Shown in pieces: positions 34,717-42,769 of a stretch of DNA of 42,769 nt (positions are counted from its first letter, which is position 1; every line of letters starts with the position of its first letter). Below the pieces are notes generated by a model that saw only the letters and a program-made list of their open reading frames with translations, was not told where the DNA came from and ran no database searches. A program made the translations under genes and the position numbers. The stretch covers positions 1 through 42,769 of the forward strand of contig JAFAYW010000282.1 of NCBI GenBank assembly GCA_019240125.1, written 5' to 3'. The DNA comes from Alphaproteobacteria bacterium (GTDB taxonomy: Bacteria; Pseudomonadota; Alphaproteobacteria; ATCC43930; CGMCC-115725).

Positions 34717-36120
34717 TCACGATCGGCTCTCCGTTACAGCTTCCAGCGATCCCGTTGTCTCCCGCCCGAACATCACCGGCACGAAGGCGCCAAACAGTGC
34801 AACGATTAACAGCGTGCCGAAAAAGATGACGGCCGATCCGGTGAAGGGCTCCAGCAGGTAGGGCGCCAGTACCGCGGCAAACACACGCGCCGAGGCCTCA
34901 CCGAAATAATGCCCGCGTCCTCTCACAGCCGTGGGGAATTGTTCGGAGAGATAGACCCGGACCGCCGGGAAGGTCGACAAGACCGTAAACCCGGTGATCA
35001 GGGCACCGGCGACAAAGACCACAGTCGAATAGTCTCCCACGGAATGTGCCGTCGCCATCATCAGCAGGCCGGGCAGCGAACCGCCAAGACAATAGGTGAT
35101 CGCCCAGCGGCGGCCGATAACCTCCATGATGAAGCCCGTAAAGGCCTTGCCGGGGATGCTCGCCATGAAGACGAGAGAGCTGAGGCCAAAGCTCATGGTG
35201 ACCGCGGCGCCTTGATCGATCAGTGCCTTTGGCAGCAGAACGGAAATCGCGAAATAGGAGACCTGCGCGCAGATCAGACAAAGGATACCAACCACCGTCC
35301 ATCGCAACTGGCCTCGGCGAAACAGCGCGGTGAACGGAGGAAGAGGCTCTGGCCTCTGATCCGGATCGCGGGGCTCGATCTGATCGACGGTCAGCGGCGA
35401 GACGCGGTTGCCGCCGCGGGCGATTATGCGATTGACGACATTGACCGCGGCCTGAAGGTTGCCGCGGCGCAAATAGAGGCGAGGGCTTTCCGGGATCAGC
35501 AGATAAACCAGCACCGGAATGACAAACAGCCCGAGCGCCGCCGGCAGCGCCATCAGCCGAAACGCCGCCGGGTTGCCGGCAAGCAGGTATCCAACAAACG
35601 GCAGCACGGTAAAGGTGCTCGCCAGCATGATCTCGTAAATGGCGCCGTAGGTGCGCCGGTGCTGAGCCGGCATCAGCTCGGCGGCGATTGGGAATGGTGC
35701 CGCACCGGCAAATCCGCCGGCCAGGCCGGTAAGCAGCCGGATGACGATCAGCTGTTCGGCGCTCTGTACGATCGCGATAAGCAGCGTGAACAGGTTGATT
35801 GCGGCAACGCCGATCAGGATGAACGTGCGGCGGCTCCAATGGTCGGAGACGGCAGCGGCCATAAAGCCGCCGATAACCACCGTGATGTTGGCAGCGACAG
35901 CGAGCAGACGGGTCTCCCCCGCCGTCATGTGCAGTGGCTCCTTTGCCAATACGAGCAGCGCGCCCGTCATCGCCAGATCATAGCCGTCGACGAACGCCAC
36001 CAGCCCGAGCACCACAATGATCATCAGGTGGTAGGAGCTGAACGGGATGCTGTCGAGCTTCCGGCCAAGCACCTGGCTGGGGGTTGAACCGAAGGGCGCG
36101 GAATGTGCCGTAGCGTGCAT
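34717..36120 (-). CDS. MFS transporter, sugar/metabolite:H+ symporter branch
   Basis: A 467-residue major facilitator. TM1 includes LGLVAFVDGYDLAMTGALLVLAKE, whose Asp pair is typical of acid:H+ or sugar:H+ symporters. The loop signature SDHWSRRTFILIG follows TM2, then VIRLLTGLAGGFAGAAPFPIAAELMP, and LLIPESPRLYLRRGN after TM6. The central loop (about 220-255) is charged, and the second half ends with FGRETTGSLEAVTESRS in the cytoplasm. The ATG at 36120 is chosen because GGGAG lies upstream; the longer frame has an unlikely basic N-terminus. Substrate unknown. Confidence 0.85.
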   Translation of the reverse strand: MHATAHSAPFGSTPSQVLGRKLDSIPFSSYHLMIIVVLGLVAFVDGYDLAMTGALLVLAKEPLHMTAGETRLLAVAANITVVIGGFMAAAVSDHWSRRTFILIGVAAINLFTLLIAIVQSAEQLIVIRLLTGLAGGFAGAAPFPIAAELMPAQHRRTYGAIYEIMLASTFTVLPFVGYLLAGNPAAFRLMALPAALGLFVIPVLVYLLIPESPRLYLRRGNLQAAVNVVNRIIARGGNRVSPLTVDQIEPRDPDQRPEPLPPFTALFRRGQLRWTVVGILCLICAQVSYFAISVLLPKALIDQGAAVTMSFGLSSLVFMASIPGKAFTGFIMEVIGRRWAITYCLGGSLPGLLMMATAHSVGDYSTVVFVAGALITGFTVLSTFPAVRVYLSEQFPTAVRGRGHYFGEASARVFAAVLAPYLLEPFTGSAVIFFGTLLIVALFGAFVPVMFGRETTGSLEAVTESRS

Positions 36121-36335
36121 AATTTGCGTCTCCCGAAGCGGCGTTCTCCCGATTTTTTTCCGCCGAGCCGCCCGAGGGAAGCTGTGGCATGCGATCGACC
36201 TCGAAGGGGTCTTGGTCAGAAGTTTAGCGCTCGTCGCGGCCAATTACGAAACCCGCTCGGCCAGCGAGTGGGTCACGCGCATCGCTTTTAACAGGATTGG
36301 TGCGGAGCGAGGGGTTACCCCACCAGAAATGGTGA
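36121..36335. promoter_or_regulatory. divergent intergenic region, MFS / ABC permease
   Basis: These 215 bases separate the minus-strand MFS gene from the ABC importer operon and should contain promoters for both. I recognise no operator. Confidence 0.35.
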
Positions 36336-38120
36336 TTGCCCGGGGCGGTCAGTCTGGGCAAGTTCCGCGCCGTGAACGCCGCCGCCGAAATTTCGCCCAT
36401 CAGGGCGACCGGGCGACACGCCCGCGACGCCAGTTCCCGCTCCGGATCCCGCCTCCTGTCGCGGGTATTGCAGAGTTGGGTGCCGTGGCTCGCGGTGGTA
36501 ATCGGGTTTCTGTTGATCGTCGGCCCGGTGGCGGCAACGTTGCTGCGCAGCATCATCACCTCCGATACCGAGCTGACGCTGCCGAGCCTCGCCAATTTCG
36601 CGAAGCTTCTGAACAACCCCGGCATGGCCGAGGCGGTGGGCAACACACTCGCCACCGGCATCGGTGTGACGCTGATCAGCTCGGTTCTCGGCTGTACCCT
36701 GGCGTGGATCGTGGTGCGCACCGATATCGGCGGCCGGCGCTGGTTCGAGGTGCTGAACCTCGTGCCGTTTTTTCTGTCGCCCTATGTCGGCGCGATGAGC
36801 TGGCTTTACTTCGCGGCTCCCAATGCCGGGATCGTGCAGAAACTGGTGAAACCCTATGCGCCGCATCTGCTCGACTGGCTGAACCTCTACAGCATCGGCG
36901 GGGTGATCTGGGTGCTGTCGCTGTTCTACACCCCATACATCTACCTGTTCGTGATCGGCCCGATGCGCAGCATGGACGGCGCGCTCGAAGACGCCGCCCG
37001 GGTGCATGGCGCGCGCTTCTGGACCACGACGCGGGCGATCACCCTGCCGCTGATCATGCCCGCCCTGCTGTCCGGCGCGCTGATCGTGCTGGTGACGAGC
37101 GCCGGGTTGTTCGACGTGCCGCTCGCGCTGGCCTCACCGCGCGCAATCCACACGATCCCGACCGACATCTACGGTGCGGTGCAATACCCGACGGATTTCG
37201 GTTACGCCGCGGCGCTCGGCACCTTGACGATGGTGGCGACGATGCTGTGCTCGCTGTTCCAGCAGCGTTATGTCCGCAGCCGCCGCTTTGACACGGTGTC
37301 CGGCAAAGGCTACCGGCCGCGCCCGGTCCGGCTGTCGCCGGCGGGCCGGATCGGCGCCTACACGATCGAGACCCTCTACCTCGCGATGGGCGTGGTGCTG
37401 CCGCTGATGGCGCTGATCATGGTATCGCTGTCGTCGCTATGGACCGGCACCTTCAACCCCAGCCGCATCACCTTCGCCAATTTCCGATACGTCTGGTTCA
37501 ATTACGGGCTGACCCAGCAGGCCTTGCAGAACTCGCTGTTTCTCGCAGCGGTCGGCGCGACAATCGGTGTGACGCTCGGCATGCTGCAGGCCTATTTCGT
37601 GCGCCGGCGCGGTGGCCGTATCGCCCGGATCGTCGAGCCGGTGCTGTCCTTGCCGCTCGGCATTCCCGGCATCATCATCGGCCTCGGCTTTCTGATACTG
37701 CTGATCCGCACGCCGCTTTACAGCACGATCTGGATCATGCTGATCGCCTACGTCGCGCATTTCTTTCCGTTCGCGATGCGCAGCATCTCGGCGATGCTGT
37801 TGTCGTTGAACCCCGAACTGGAGCAGAGCGCACGGGCGAGCGGCGCCACCTGGCTGCAGACGATGCGCTATGTCGTGTTGCCTCTGTTGCGGCCTGCTTT
37901 GACCGCGTCATGGCTGATGCTGTTTGTGATCTTTATCCGCGAACTCGGCGCCAGCATCCTGCTCTACGCGCAGGGCACTGAGACAATCAGCGTCGTGCTG
38001 GTGGTGTTGAGCGAGCGCAATTTCGGCTATGTCGCGGCGCTGGCGGTCACGCAGCTGATGTTGCTGCTCGGCGCGTTTGCGCTCTTTGCCCGGAAGGGCG
38101 CATCGATCCTGGAGCGGTAA
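36336..38120 (+). CDS. ABC transporter permease, two fused permease domains (FbpB-like)
   Basis: A 594-residue inner-membrane protein with two homologous permease halves. Each half has about six TM segments and an EAA loop: EDAARVHGARFWTTTRAITLPLIMPALL in the first half and EQSARASGATWLQTMRYVVLPLLRPAL in the second. This one-chain layout is typical of FbpB/ThiP-type importers for ferric ions, thiamine, phosphonates and similar ligands. The start is uncertain: TTG at 36336 has a GGTG upstream, while an in-frame GTG at 36372 is possible. It is first in a four-gene operon (permease, ATPase, two binding proteins); the next gene overlaps in TAATG. Confidence 0.88.
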   Translation: MPGAVSLGKFRAVNAAAEISPIRATGRHARDASSRSGSRLLSRVLQSWVPWLAVVIGFLLIVGPVAATLLRSIITSDTELTLPSLANFAKLLNNPGMAEAVGNTLATGIGVTLISSVLGCTLAWIVVRTDIGGRRWFEVLNLVPFFLSPYVGAMSWLYFAAPNAGIVQKLVKPYAPHLLDWLNLYSIGGVIWVLSLFYTPYIYLFVIGPMRSMDGALEDAARVHGARFWTTTRAITLPLIMPALLSGALIVLVTSAGLFDVPLALASPRAIHTIPTDIYGAVQYPTDFGYAAALGTLTMVATMLCSLFQQRYVRSRRFDTVSGKGYRPRPVRLSPAGRIGAYTIETLYLAMGVVLPLMALIMVSLSSLWTGTFNPSRITFANFRYVWFNYGLTQQALQNSLFLAAVGATIGVTLGMLQAYFVRRRGGRIARIVEPVLSLPLGIPGIIIGLGFLILLIRTPLYSTIWIMLIAYVAHFFPFAMRSISAMLLSLNPELEQSARASGATWLQTMRYVVLPLLRPALTASWLMLFVIFIRELGASILLYAQGTETISVVLVVLSERNFGYVAALAVTQLMLLLGAFALFARKGASILER

Positions 38121-39322
38121 TGGTAGCGGAAGTTCTGGAACCGCCCGTGCAGCGGACGGCGGCTGCTGCGCAGACCCAAGCGGCGACCTATGTGCGGGTG
38201 CGCGGCCTCGTCAAACGATTTGGCAATTATACCGCGTTGGGCGGTGTCGGGATTGAAGTGGCCGAGGGTGATACGCTGGCCCTGCTGGGTCCGAGCGGCT
38301 GCGGCAAGACGACGACCTTGCGGTGCATCGCGGGCCTCGAAACGCCAGACGAAGGCTCGATCGAGATCGGTGGGCTGCCGGTGTTCGATTCGGCGCGACG
38401 GATCGATCTGATGCCGGAACAGCGCGAGCTCGGCATCGTATTCCAGTCCTATGCGGTATGGCCGCATATGACGGTGGCCGAGAATGTCGGCTTTCCCCTC
38501 AAGGTGCGGCGCATGCCCAAGGCGGAAGCCGCGTCGCAGACCGACGAGGTCCTCGAACTCGTGGGCCTGCTGCCGTGGCGCGACAGCTCGGCGATGCTGC
38601 TGTCGGGCGGGCAGCAGCAGCGCGTCGCGCTGGCGCGTGCGCTGGTCCACAAGCCGCGTCTCGTCTTATTCGACGAGCCGATGTCTAACCTCGACGCGCA
38701 GTTGCGCGAGCAGATGCGCATCGAGCTCAAACTGCTGCAGCAGCGGCTCAATTTCACCGCGATCTTTGTCACCCACGACCAGACCGAGGCCTTCGCCCTG
38801 GCGCGCCACGTCGTTGTGATGAACCGCGGCCATATCGAGGCCGAAGGCGAGCCGCGCGGCATCTTCCGGCGCCCGGCGACGGCCTTTGTCGCCCGTTTCT
38901 TCGGCTACAACGTCCTTCCCGGCAAGGTCCAGACGGTGACAGACGCTGGCGGCGGCGCGCATGCGGTCGATATCGCGGTCGGCGATGGGCTGCGTCTCGG
39001 TGGCCTGTATTACGGCACCGCCCCCCTGAGGGCGGGAGCGCCCGCCGTGCTGTGCGTCCGCAAGGAACAGGTCGGGCTCACGGCGCCAGAAACCGCAGCC
39101 GGACCCCGCGACAGCCGGCAGAGGGTGCCAGCAATGCTGCGCGCCTCCTCATTTCAGGGACTGCACGACGAGCATGTCGTCATCGCGGGCGGCATCGAAT
39201 TGCGCGCGATCCAGCCAGCGCTCGAGTTCGAGGAAGGCCCGGTAACCATGACACTGGCGCGCGAAGACTGCCTGATAATGCCGGACGCACTATCCGTCGC
39301 CGACCAGAAGGACATTGCATGA
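38120..39322 (+). CDS. ABC transporter ATP-binding protein (Fbp/Pot type, TOBE domain)
   Basis: A 400-residue ATPase. Walker A GPSGCGKTT (57-65), Q-loop VFQSYAVWPHMTVAENVGFPL, the ABC signature LSGGQQQRVALARAL (161-175), Walker B LVLFDEP (181-187), D-loop SNLDAQLR and the switch histidine in FVTHDQTEAF are all present. Residues beyond about 270 form a TOBE-type regulatory or ligand domain. The translational start overlaps the permease stop by one base (TAATG), and the next gene's ATG overlaps this stop (ATGA), so the operon is tightly coupled. Ligand unknown. Confidence 0.93.
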   Translation: MVAEVLEPPVQRTAAAAQTQAATYVRVRGLVKRFGNYTALGGVGIEVAEGDTLALLGPSGCGKTTTLRCIAGLETPDEGSIEIGGLPVFDSARRIDLMPEQRELGIVFQSYAVWPHMTVAENVGFPLKVRRMPKAEAASQTDEVLELVGLLPWRDSSAMLLSGGQQQRVALARALVHKPRLVLFDEPMSNLDAQLREQMRIELKLLQQRLNFTAIFVTHDQTEAFALARHVVVMNRGHIEAEGEPRGIFRRPATAFVARFFGYNVLPGKVQTVTDAGGGAHAVDIAVGDGLRLGGLYYGTAPLRAGAPAVLCVRKEQVGLTAPETAAGPRDSRQRVPAMLRASSFQGLHDEHVVIAGGIELRAIQPALEFEEGPVTMTLAREDCLIMPDALSVADQKDIA

Positions 39323-40413
39323 GCATATTTACGCGTCTCTGCGCGCTGTTGCTGGCATTTGCGGCAGTCACGTCAGCGGCGCGCGCCGCCGATGAACCGC
39401 CGGCGCTGGCGGCCGCCGGGCTGGCCGACAAAGCGGCGCTTAGGACGCTGATCGACGCGGCGGTGAAAGAGGGACAGGTCAGTTATTGGGACACGATCTT
39501 CCAGCCCGAAACCAATGACGCGCTGACCACCGAGTTCAAAAAGCAGTACGGGCTGCCCGGCTCGTTCAAGGTCGGCTACACGCTGTCGGCGACTGGCGGT
39601 CTGGTGACCCGCGTCGATCAGGAGTTGGCGGCGGGCAAGGCAACGATCGATGTCGCGTCGGTGGCCTCGCTGCCGTGGATCTACTCGCATGTCCGCGACG
39701 GCAAGATCCTGCAATACGATTCGCCGCAATACGCGCATTTCTCGAAGGCGTTTGGCGAGGGGCTGGGCAAAAAGGGCTATTTCGCCTTTGTCGGCGCCTA
39801 TGTCTTCGTGCCGATGTGGAACACCGAAAATCTTGATTTCAAGGGCACGTCGTGGATCGATGTGCTCGGCGCCGTACCCGAAAAGCGGCTCAGCATTGGC
39901 GATGCGACCAAGTCGGAGACCTATCGCGCCACCTACCTCGTGCTGCGCCGCCTTCTCGGGAAGGAGTATTTCGAGAAATTGGCGAAGATGTCGCCAAACA
40001 TCGTGCTGCGTTCCGAGAATGTCGCCGAGCGACTGGTCTCGGGCGAGGATCTGATGGCGGATGGCGGCATGCCGACCCGCGCCTATCAATTCAACGAACG
40101 CGGCGCAAAACTCAAATTCATCATCCCGAAAGAAGGTGCGGTGCTGTTGCCGGAGGCGACCTTTATCCTGTCGGATGCGCCGCACCCGAACGCCGCCAAA
40201 TTGTGGGTCGATTTCGTGCTGTCCGAGGCGGGACAGAAGATCATCGTCGAACACGAGGCGCTGATCTCCGGCCGCGACGGTTTCAAGAGCCCGCTGCCGG
40301 ATTACGCGCCGGCGATCGACAGCATCCACGCCATCCCGGTCGATTGGGAGAAGGTCACCCTCGACGACATGCAGAAGGCGCGCGACGAATGGGCTGGGCT
40401 GTTCATGCGCTGA
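39319..40413 (+). CDS. ABC transporter periplasmic binding protein, paralogue 1
   Basis: A 364-residue exported solute-binding protein with a signal peptide (LCALLLAFAAVTSAARA, cleavage near residue 23). The mature protein starts with a helix leading to EGQVSYWDTIFQPETNDALT, then IDVASVASLPWIY, FVPMWNTENLDFKGTSW, KSETYRATYL and FVLSEAGQKIIVEHEALISGRDGF, the layout of class C/FbpA-like binding proteins. The FbpA ferric-binding tyrosine pair is not evident, so iron is not assured as ligand. Its ATG lies within the ATPase stop (ATGA). The next gene encodes a close paralogue. Confidence 0.88.
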   Translation: MSIFTRLCALLLAFAAVTSAARAADEPPALAAAGLADKAALRTLIDAAVKEGQVSYWDTIFQPETNDALTTEFKKQYGLPGSFKVGYTLSATGGLVTRVDQELAAGKATIDVASVASLPWIYSHVRDGKILQYDSPQYAHFSKAFGEGLGKKGYFAFVGAYVFVPMWNTENLDFKGTSWIDVLGAVPEKRLSIGDATKSETYRATYLVLRRLLGKEYFEKLAKMSPNIVLRSENVAERLVSGEDLMADGGMPTRAYQFNERGAKLKFIIPKEGAVLLPEATFILSDAPHPNAAKLWVDFVLSEAGQKIIVEHEALISGRDGFKSPLPDYAPAIDSIHAIPVDWEKVTLDDMQKARDEWAGLFMR

Positions 40414-40496
40414 GGCCGGGCCCCGCCGGCTCGCAGGATGGGTAAAGCGCCGCGAAACTAATCCTACAAGTACTAACAAATGGGAAGAAACACCTG

Positions 40497-41582
40497 ATGA
40501 CACGGTTGATCTGGGCGGTACTGGCCCTGTGGTTCGGCGGTGCGGCACCTGCGCTGGCGGGCGATCCGCCGGCCCTCGCCAATGCCTCTCCGCAGGAAAA
40601 GTCGCGCCTCGAGCCGCTGATCAAAGGCGCCATGGCCGAAGGACAGCTCAGCTACTGGGACGTGGTGATCCAGCCCGAAACCAATGAGGCGCTGACCGCA
40701 GCCTTTCTCAAGCGCTACGGCCTGCCGAGTTCATTCAAGGTCAATTACACGCTGACGAGTTCGAGCGGCATGGTGACGAGGCTCGACCAGGAACTCGGTG
40801 CCGATCGCGTCACAATCGATGTCGCGGCAATCGCGTCCCTGCCCTGGGTGTACAAGCATGTCGCCGCCGGCCAGGTCATCGCCTACGATTCGCCGGAACT
40901 AGCCCATTACAGCCACGCGATCGCTGCGGGACTGGCCAAGGCCGGCGCCTTTGCCTTCAACGGCGCCTACACCTTCGTGCCGCTGTGGAACAGCGAGAAC
41001 CTGCCGTTCAAGGGCACGGCCTGGAAAGATGTGCTCGGCGCCGTGCCAGAGGGCCGCTCCAGCTTTGGCGACAGCAGCAAGTCGGAGACATTGCTCGAAA
41101 CCTATTATGCGTTGCGGCCGGTTCTCGGACGCGAGTATTTCGAGGGCATCGCCAAGATGAAGCCGAACTATCTGGTGCGTTCGGAGCAGATCGCCTCGCG
41201 ACTCGTTTCCGGCGAGGACCAGATGGCAATCTTCGGCAGCACCGGCCGCGCCTATCAATTCAATCAGCGTGGCGCCGCGCTCAAATTCATCTTCCCGAGC
41301 GAAGGCGTCGTGTTGCTGCCGCAGGAAACCTTCACCCTCAAGGGCTCGCCGCACCCCAATGCCGCACGCCTGTGGATCGACTTCATCCTGTCCGATGAAG
41401 GTCAGAAGATCCTGGTCGAAAAGGAAGCGCTGATTTCCGGCCGCGACGGGTTCACAAGCCCGATCCCGGATTACGCGCCCGGCATCGACAGCCTCAAGCT
41501 GGTGCCGGTTGATTGGTCGAAGGTCACCCCTGAGGATTTGCAGAAATCCCGAGCCGAGTGGACCTCGATCTTCACCCCGTGA
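40497..41582 (+). CDS. ABC transporter periplasmic binding protein, paralogue 2
   Basis: A 361-residue signal-peptide-bearing binding protein (LIWAVLALWFGGAAPALA) that aligns end to end with the previous gene product: EGQLSYWDVVIQPETNEALT, VTIDVAAIASLPWVYKHV, FKGTAWKDVLGAVPEG and EALISGRDGFTSPIPDYAPGID. In the block from EGQ to KSET roughly 60 percent of residues match by eye. The pair is a tandem duplication in one importer operon; the two may bind different but related ligands. A purine-rich GGGAAGAAA site precedes the ATG at 40497, 83 bases after paralogue 1. Confidence 0.88.
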   Translation: MTRLIWAVLALWFGGAAPALAGDPPALANASPQEKSRLEPLIKGAMAEGQLSYWDVVIQPETNEALTAAFLKRYGLPSSFKVNYTLTSSSGMVTRLDQELGADRVTIDVAAIASLPWVYKHVAAGQVIAYDSPELAHYSHAIAAGLAKAGAFAFNGAYTFVPLWNSENLPFKGTAWKDVLGAVPEGRSSFGDSSKSETLLETYYALRPVLGREYFEGIAKMKPNYLVRSEQIASRLVSGEDQMAIFGSTGRAYQFNQRGAALKFIFPSEGVVLLPQETFTLKGSPHPNAARLWIDFILSDEGQKILVEKEALISGRDGFTSPIPDYAPGIDSLKLVPVDWSKVTPEDLQKSRAEWTSIFTP

Positions 41583-41719
41583 GCCACGCGGCAGTTGCAT
41601 TGCTCCATCTGCTTTGCGACTAAACCGTCAACAGACACGCTTGGGCTGATACCCTAAAGACTGGGCTGCTACAGCAATCCCGCGCCACCGCGCGGGCGAA
41701 TGACAGAGAGGAGTACCCG

Positions 41720-42739
41720 ATGATTACCCGTCGCACCTTAATTACGCGCACTTCGCTTGCCGCCGCGGGCGCTCTCGCCTCTCCCGCCATTCTGCACTGG
41801 CCGGCGAACGCGGCCGAATTCGCTTACAAATACGGCTCCGCGCTGCCGGATGGTCACCCGATGGTGATCCGCTCCAGAGAGGCAGCAGCCAAGATCAAGG
41901 AAGAGAGCGGCGGCAAGCTGGACATCACGCTGTATCCGAGCAGTGTCCTCGGCCAGGACACCGCGATGATGTCGCAGGCAATCGCCGGCGCGCTGGAAAT
42001 CTATGGCATGTCGCTCGACATCCTGGCGCAAAGAAACTCGTCGGCGGCGATCTTCGGCGTCGGCTTCGCCTTCCCGGATTACGATACCGCCTGGAAGGCG
42101 ATGGACGGTGATCTCGGCAAATACTGTCGTTCCATTGCGGATAAGGTCGGACTTTATTGCATGGACAAGGCGTTCGACCATGGCTTCCGCCAGATCACCA
42201 TGAAGTCGAAGCCGATCAACGGGCCGGATGATTTGAAGGGCGTTAAAATCCGTCTGCCGGTCGCGCCGCTGTTCATCTCGCTGTTCAAGGCGCTCGGCGC
42301 GTCGCCGACCCCGATCAATCTGGGCGAAGTTTACAGCGCGCTTCAAACCGGTTTGGTGGACGGCCAGGAAAACCCGTTGATCCTGATCGACACGGCCAAA
42401 TTCAACGAGGTTCAGAAGTACTGCAGCATGACCAACCACACCTGGGTCGGGCTGCACATCTCGTTCAATCCCGCCGCCTGGAAGCGGCTGCCGCCCGACC
42501 TGCAGGCGTTGGCCTACAAGCATTTCAGCGAAGCCGCGATTGCCGAACGCGCTGACTGGCAGCAAATGGACAAGACCGAGATCGAGAAGATGACCAAGGG
42601 CGGGCTGGTGTTTAACAAGCCGGATCCCAAACCGTTTCAGGAGGCATTGCGCAAGGCCGGGTTCTACCCCGACGTCAAAAAACAGATGGGTGATGAAGCC
42701 TGGAAGCTGCTGGAACAATACACCGGGCCGCTGGCCTGA
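41720..42739 (+). CDS. dctP: TRAP transporter DctP-type solute-binding protein
   Basis: A 339-residue periplasmic binding protein with an N-terminal TRRTLITRTSLAAAGALASPAI segment containing a twin-arginine-like RR, cleaved near ANAAEF. The mature protein reads YKYGSALPDGHPMVIRSREAAAKIKEES, then LYPSSVLGQDTAMMSQAIAGALEIYGMSLD, DLKGVKIRLPVAPLF (the arginine that pairs with a ligand carboxylate) and NLGEVYSALQTGLVDGQENPL. This is the standard DctP/P-SBP fold for C4-dicarboxylate and other organic acid uptake. The TRAP membrane subunits (DctQ/DctM) are not in the window and probably follow to the right. GAGAGGAG precedes the ATG. Confidence 0.93.
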   Translation: MITRRTLITRTSLAAAGALASPAILHWPANAAEFAYKYGSALPDGHPMVIRSREAAAKIKEESGGKLDITLYPSSVLGQDTAMMSQAIAGALEIYGMSLDILAQRNSSAAIFGVGFAFPDYDTAWKAMDGDLGKYCRSIADKVGLYCMDKAFDHGFRQITMKSKPINGPDDLKGVKIRLPVAPLFISLFKALGASPTPINLGEVYSALQTGLVDGQENPLILIDTAKFNEVQKYCSMTNHTWVGLHISFNPAAWKRLPPDLQALAYKHFSEAAIAERADWQQMDKTEIEKMTKGGLVFNKPDPKPFQEALRKAGFYPDVKKQMGDEAWKLLEQYTGPLA

Positions 42740-42769
42740 TCGCCTGCTGCGGATCGGCCGCCGGCGCCT

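Noticed and set aside
34909..36087. 392-residue plus-strand open frame
   Set aside because: Antisense to the MFS gene with well-defined TM segments; highly charged shadow translation.
39373..40548. 391-residue minus-strand open frame
   Set aside because: Antisense to binding protein paralogue 1, which has a signal peptide and family motifs.
39319..41582. ferric-iron-specific naming of the ABC system (fbpABC)
   Set aside because: Permease and ATPase architecture fits, but the binding proteins do not show the ferric-binding tyrosine pair, so an iron assignment is not supported.

Overview
The window is high-GC, densely packed bacterial chromosome. I see no plasmid, phage or insertion-sequence genes, and no rRNA, tRNA or CRISPR. 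Gene content and order (coaBC-dut, Rrf2-cysK-thiF, class I fumarase, bactofilin, system I cytochrome c maturation, Flp pilin, abundant ABC/TRAP binding proteins) and palindromic repeats common in Bradyrhizobium-like genomes suggest a free-living aerobic alphaproteobacterium. A Rhodospirillales- or Hyphomicrobiales-like soil or water organism is plausible, but I cannot assign a genus.

Layout. 1-2508: a catabolic-looking run (nitroreductase, carboxymuconolactone-decarboxylase-like protein, luciferase-like monooxygenase) with two palindromic repeats. 2525-4114 (minus): an orphan sarcosine oxidase beta subunit and a small lipoprotein. 4260-8876: housekeeping and sulfur genes, namely coaBC, dut, an Rrf2 regulator without Fe-S cysteines, cysK, a ThiF/MoeB-type adenylyltransferase and an SH3-domain exported protein. 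8917-10289 (minus): bactofilin and an EI24/CysZ-type membrane protein. 10424-15147: adenosine kinase, typA/bipA and class I fumarase. 15176-18547: an envelope-stress-like module (ECF sigma, one-TM anti-sigma, periplasmic LTxxQ sensor) followed by a long OmpA-type protein. 18551-20959: an alpha/beta hydrolase and an exported LVIVD beta-propeller protein. 21029-23547: ccmF-ccmG. 23654-25747: an MFS transporter and an isochorismatase-fold protein lacking the nucleophilic cysteine.

25748-28680 looks like an accessory island. It holds a frameshifted flp pilin copy, an intact flp, AT-rich spacers, a tyrosine-phosphatase/glycosyltransferase fusion and a low-GC sugar O-methyltransferase. I consider it the most novel part. 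28782-30671: a TPR (TTC38-like) protein and a small alpha-beta-barrel-like protein.

30697-42739 is a transport and catabolism region. It contains a Gal80-like Gfo/Idh/MocA protein whose catalytic Lys is replaced by Trp, a taurine-pyruvate-type class III aminotransferase, two MFS transporters, a complete ABC importer (fused-permease, ATPase, two tandem paralogous binding proteins) and a DctP-type TRAP binding protein at the right edge. Together these suggest import and oxidation of small organic amines, acids or sulfonates. No substrate can be fixed from sequence alone.
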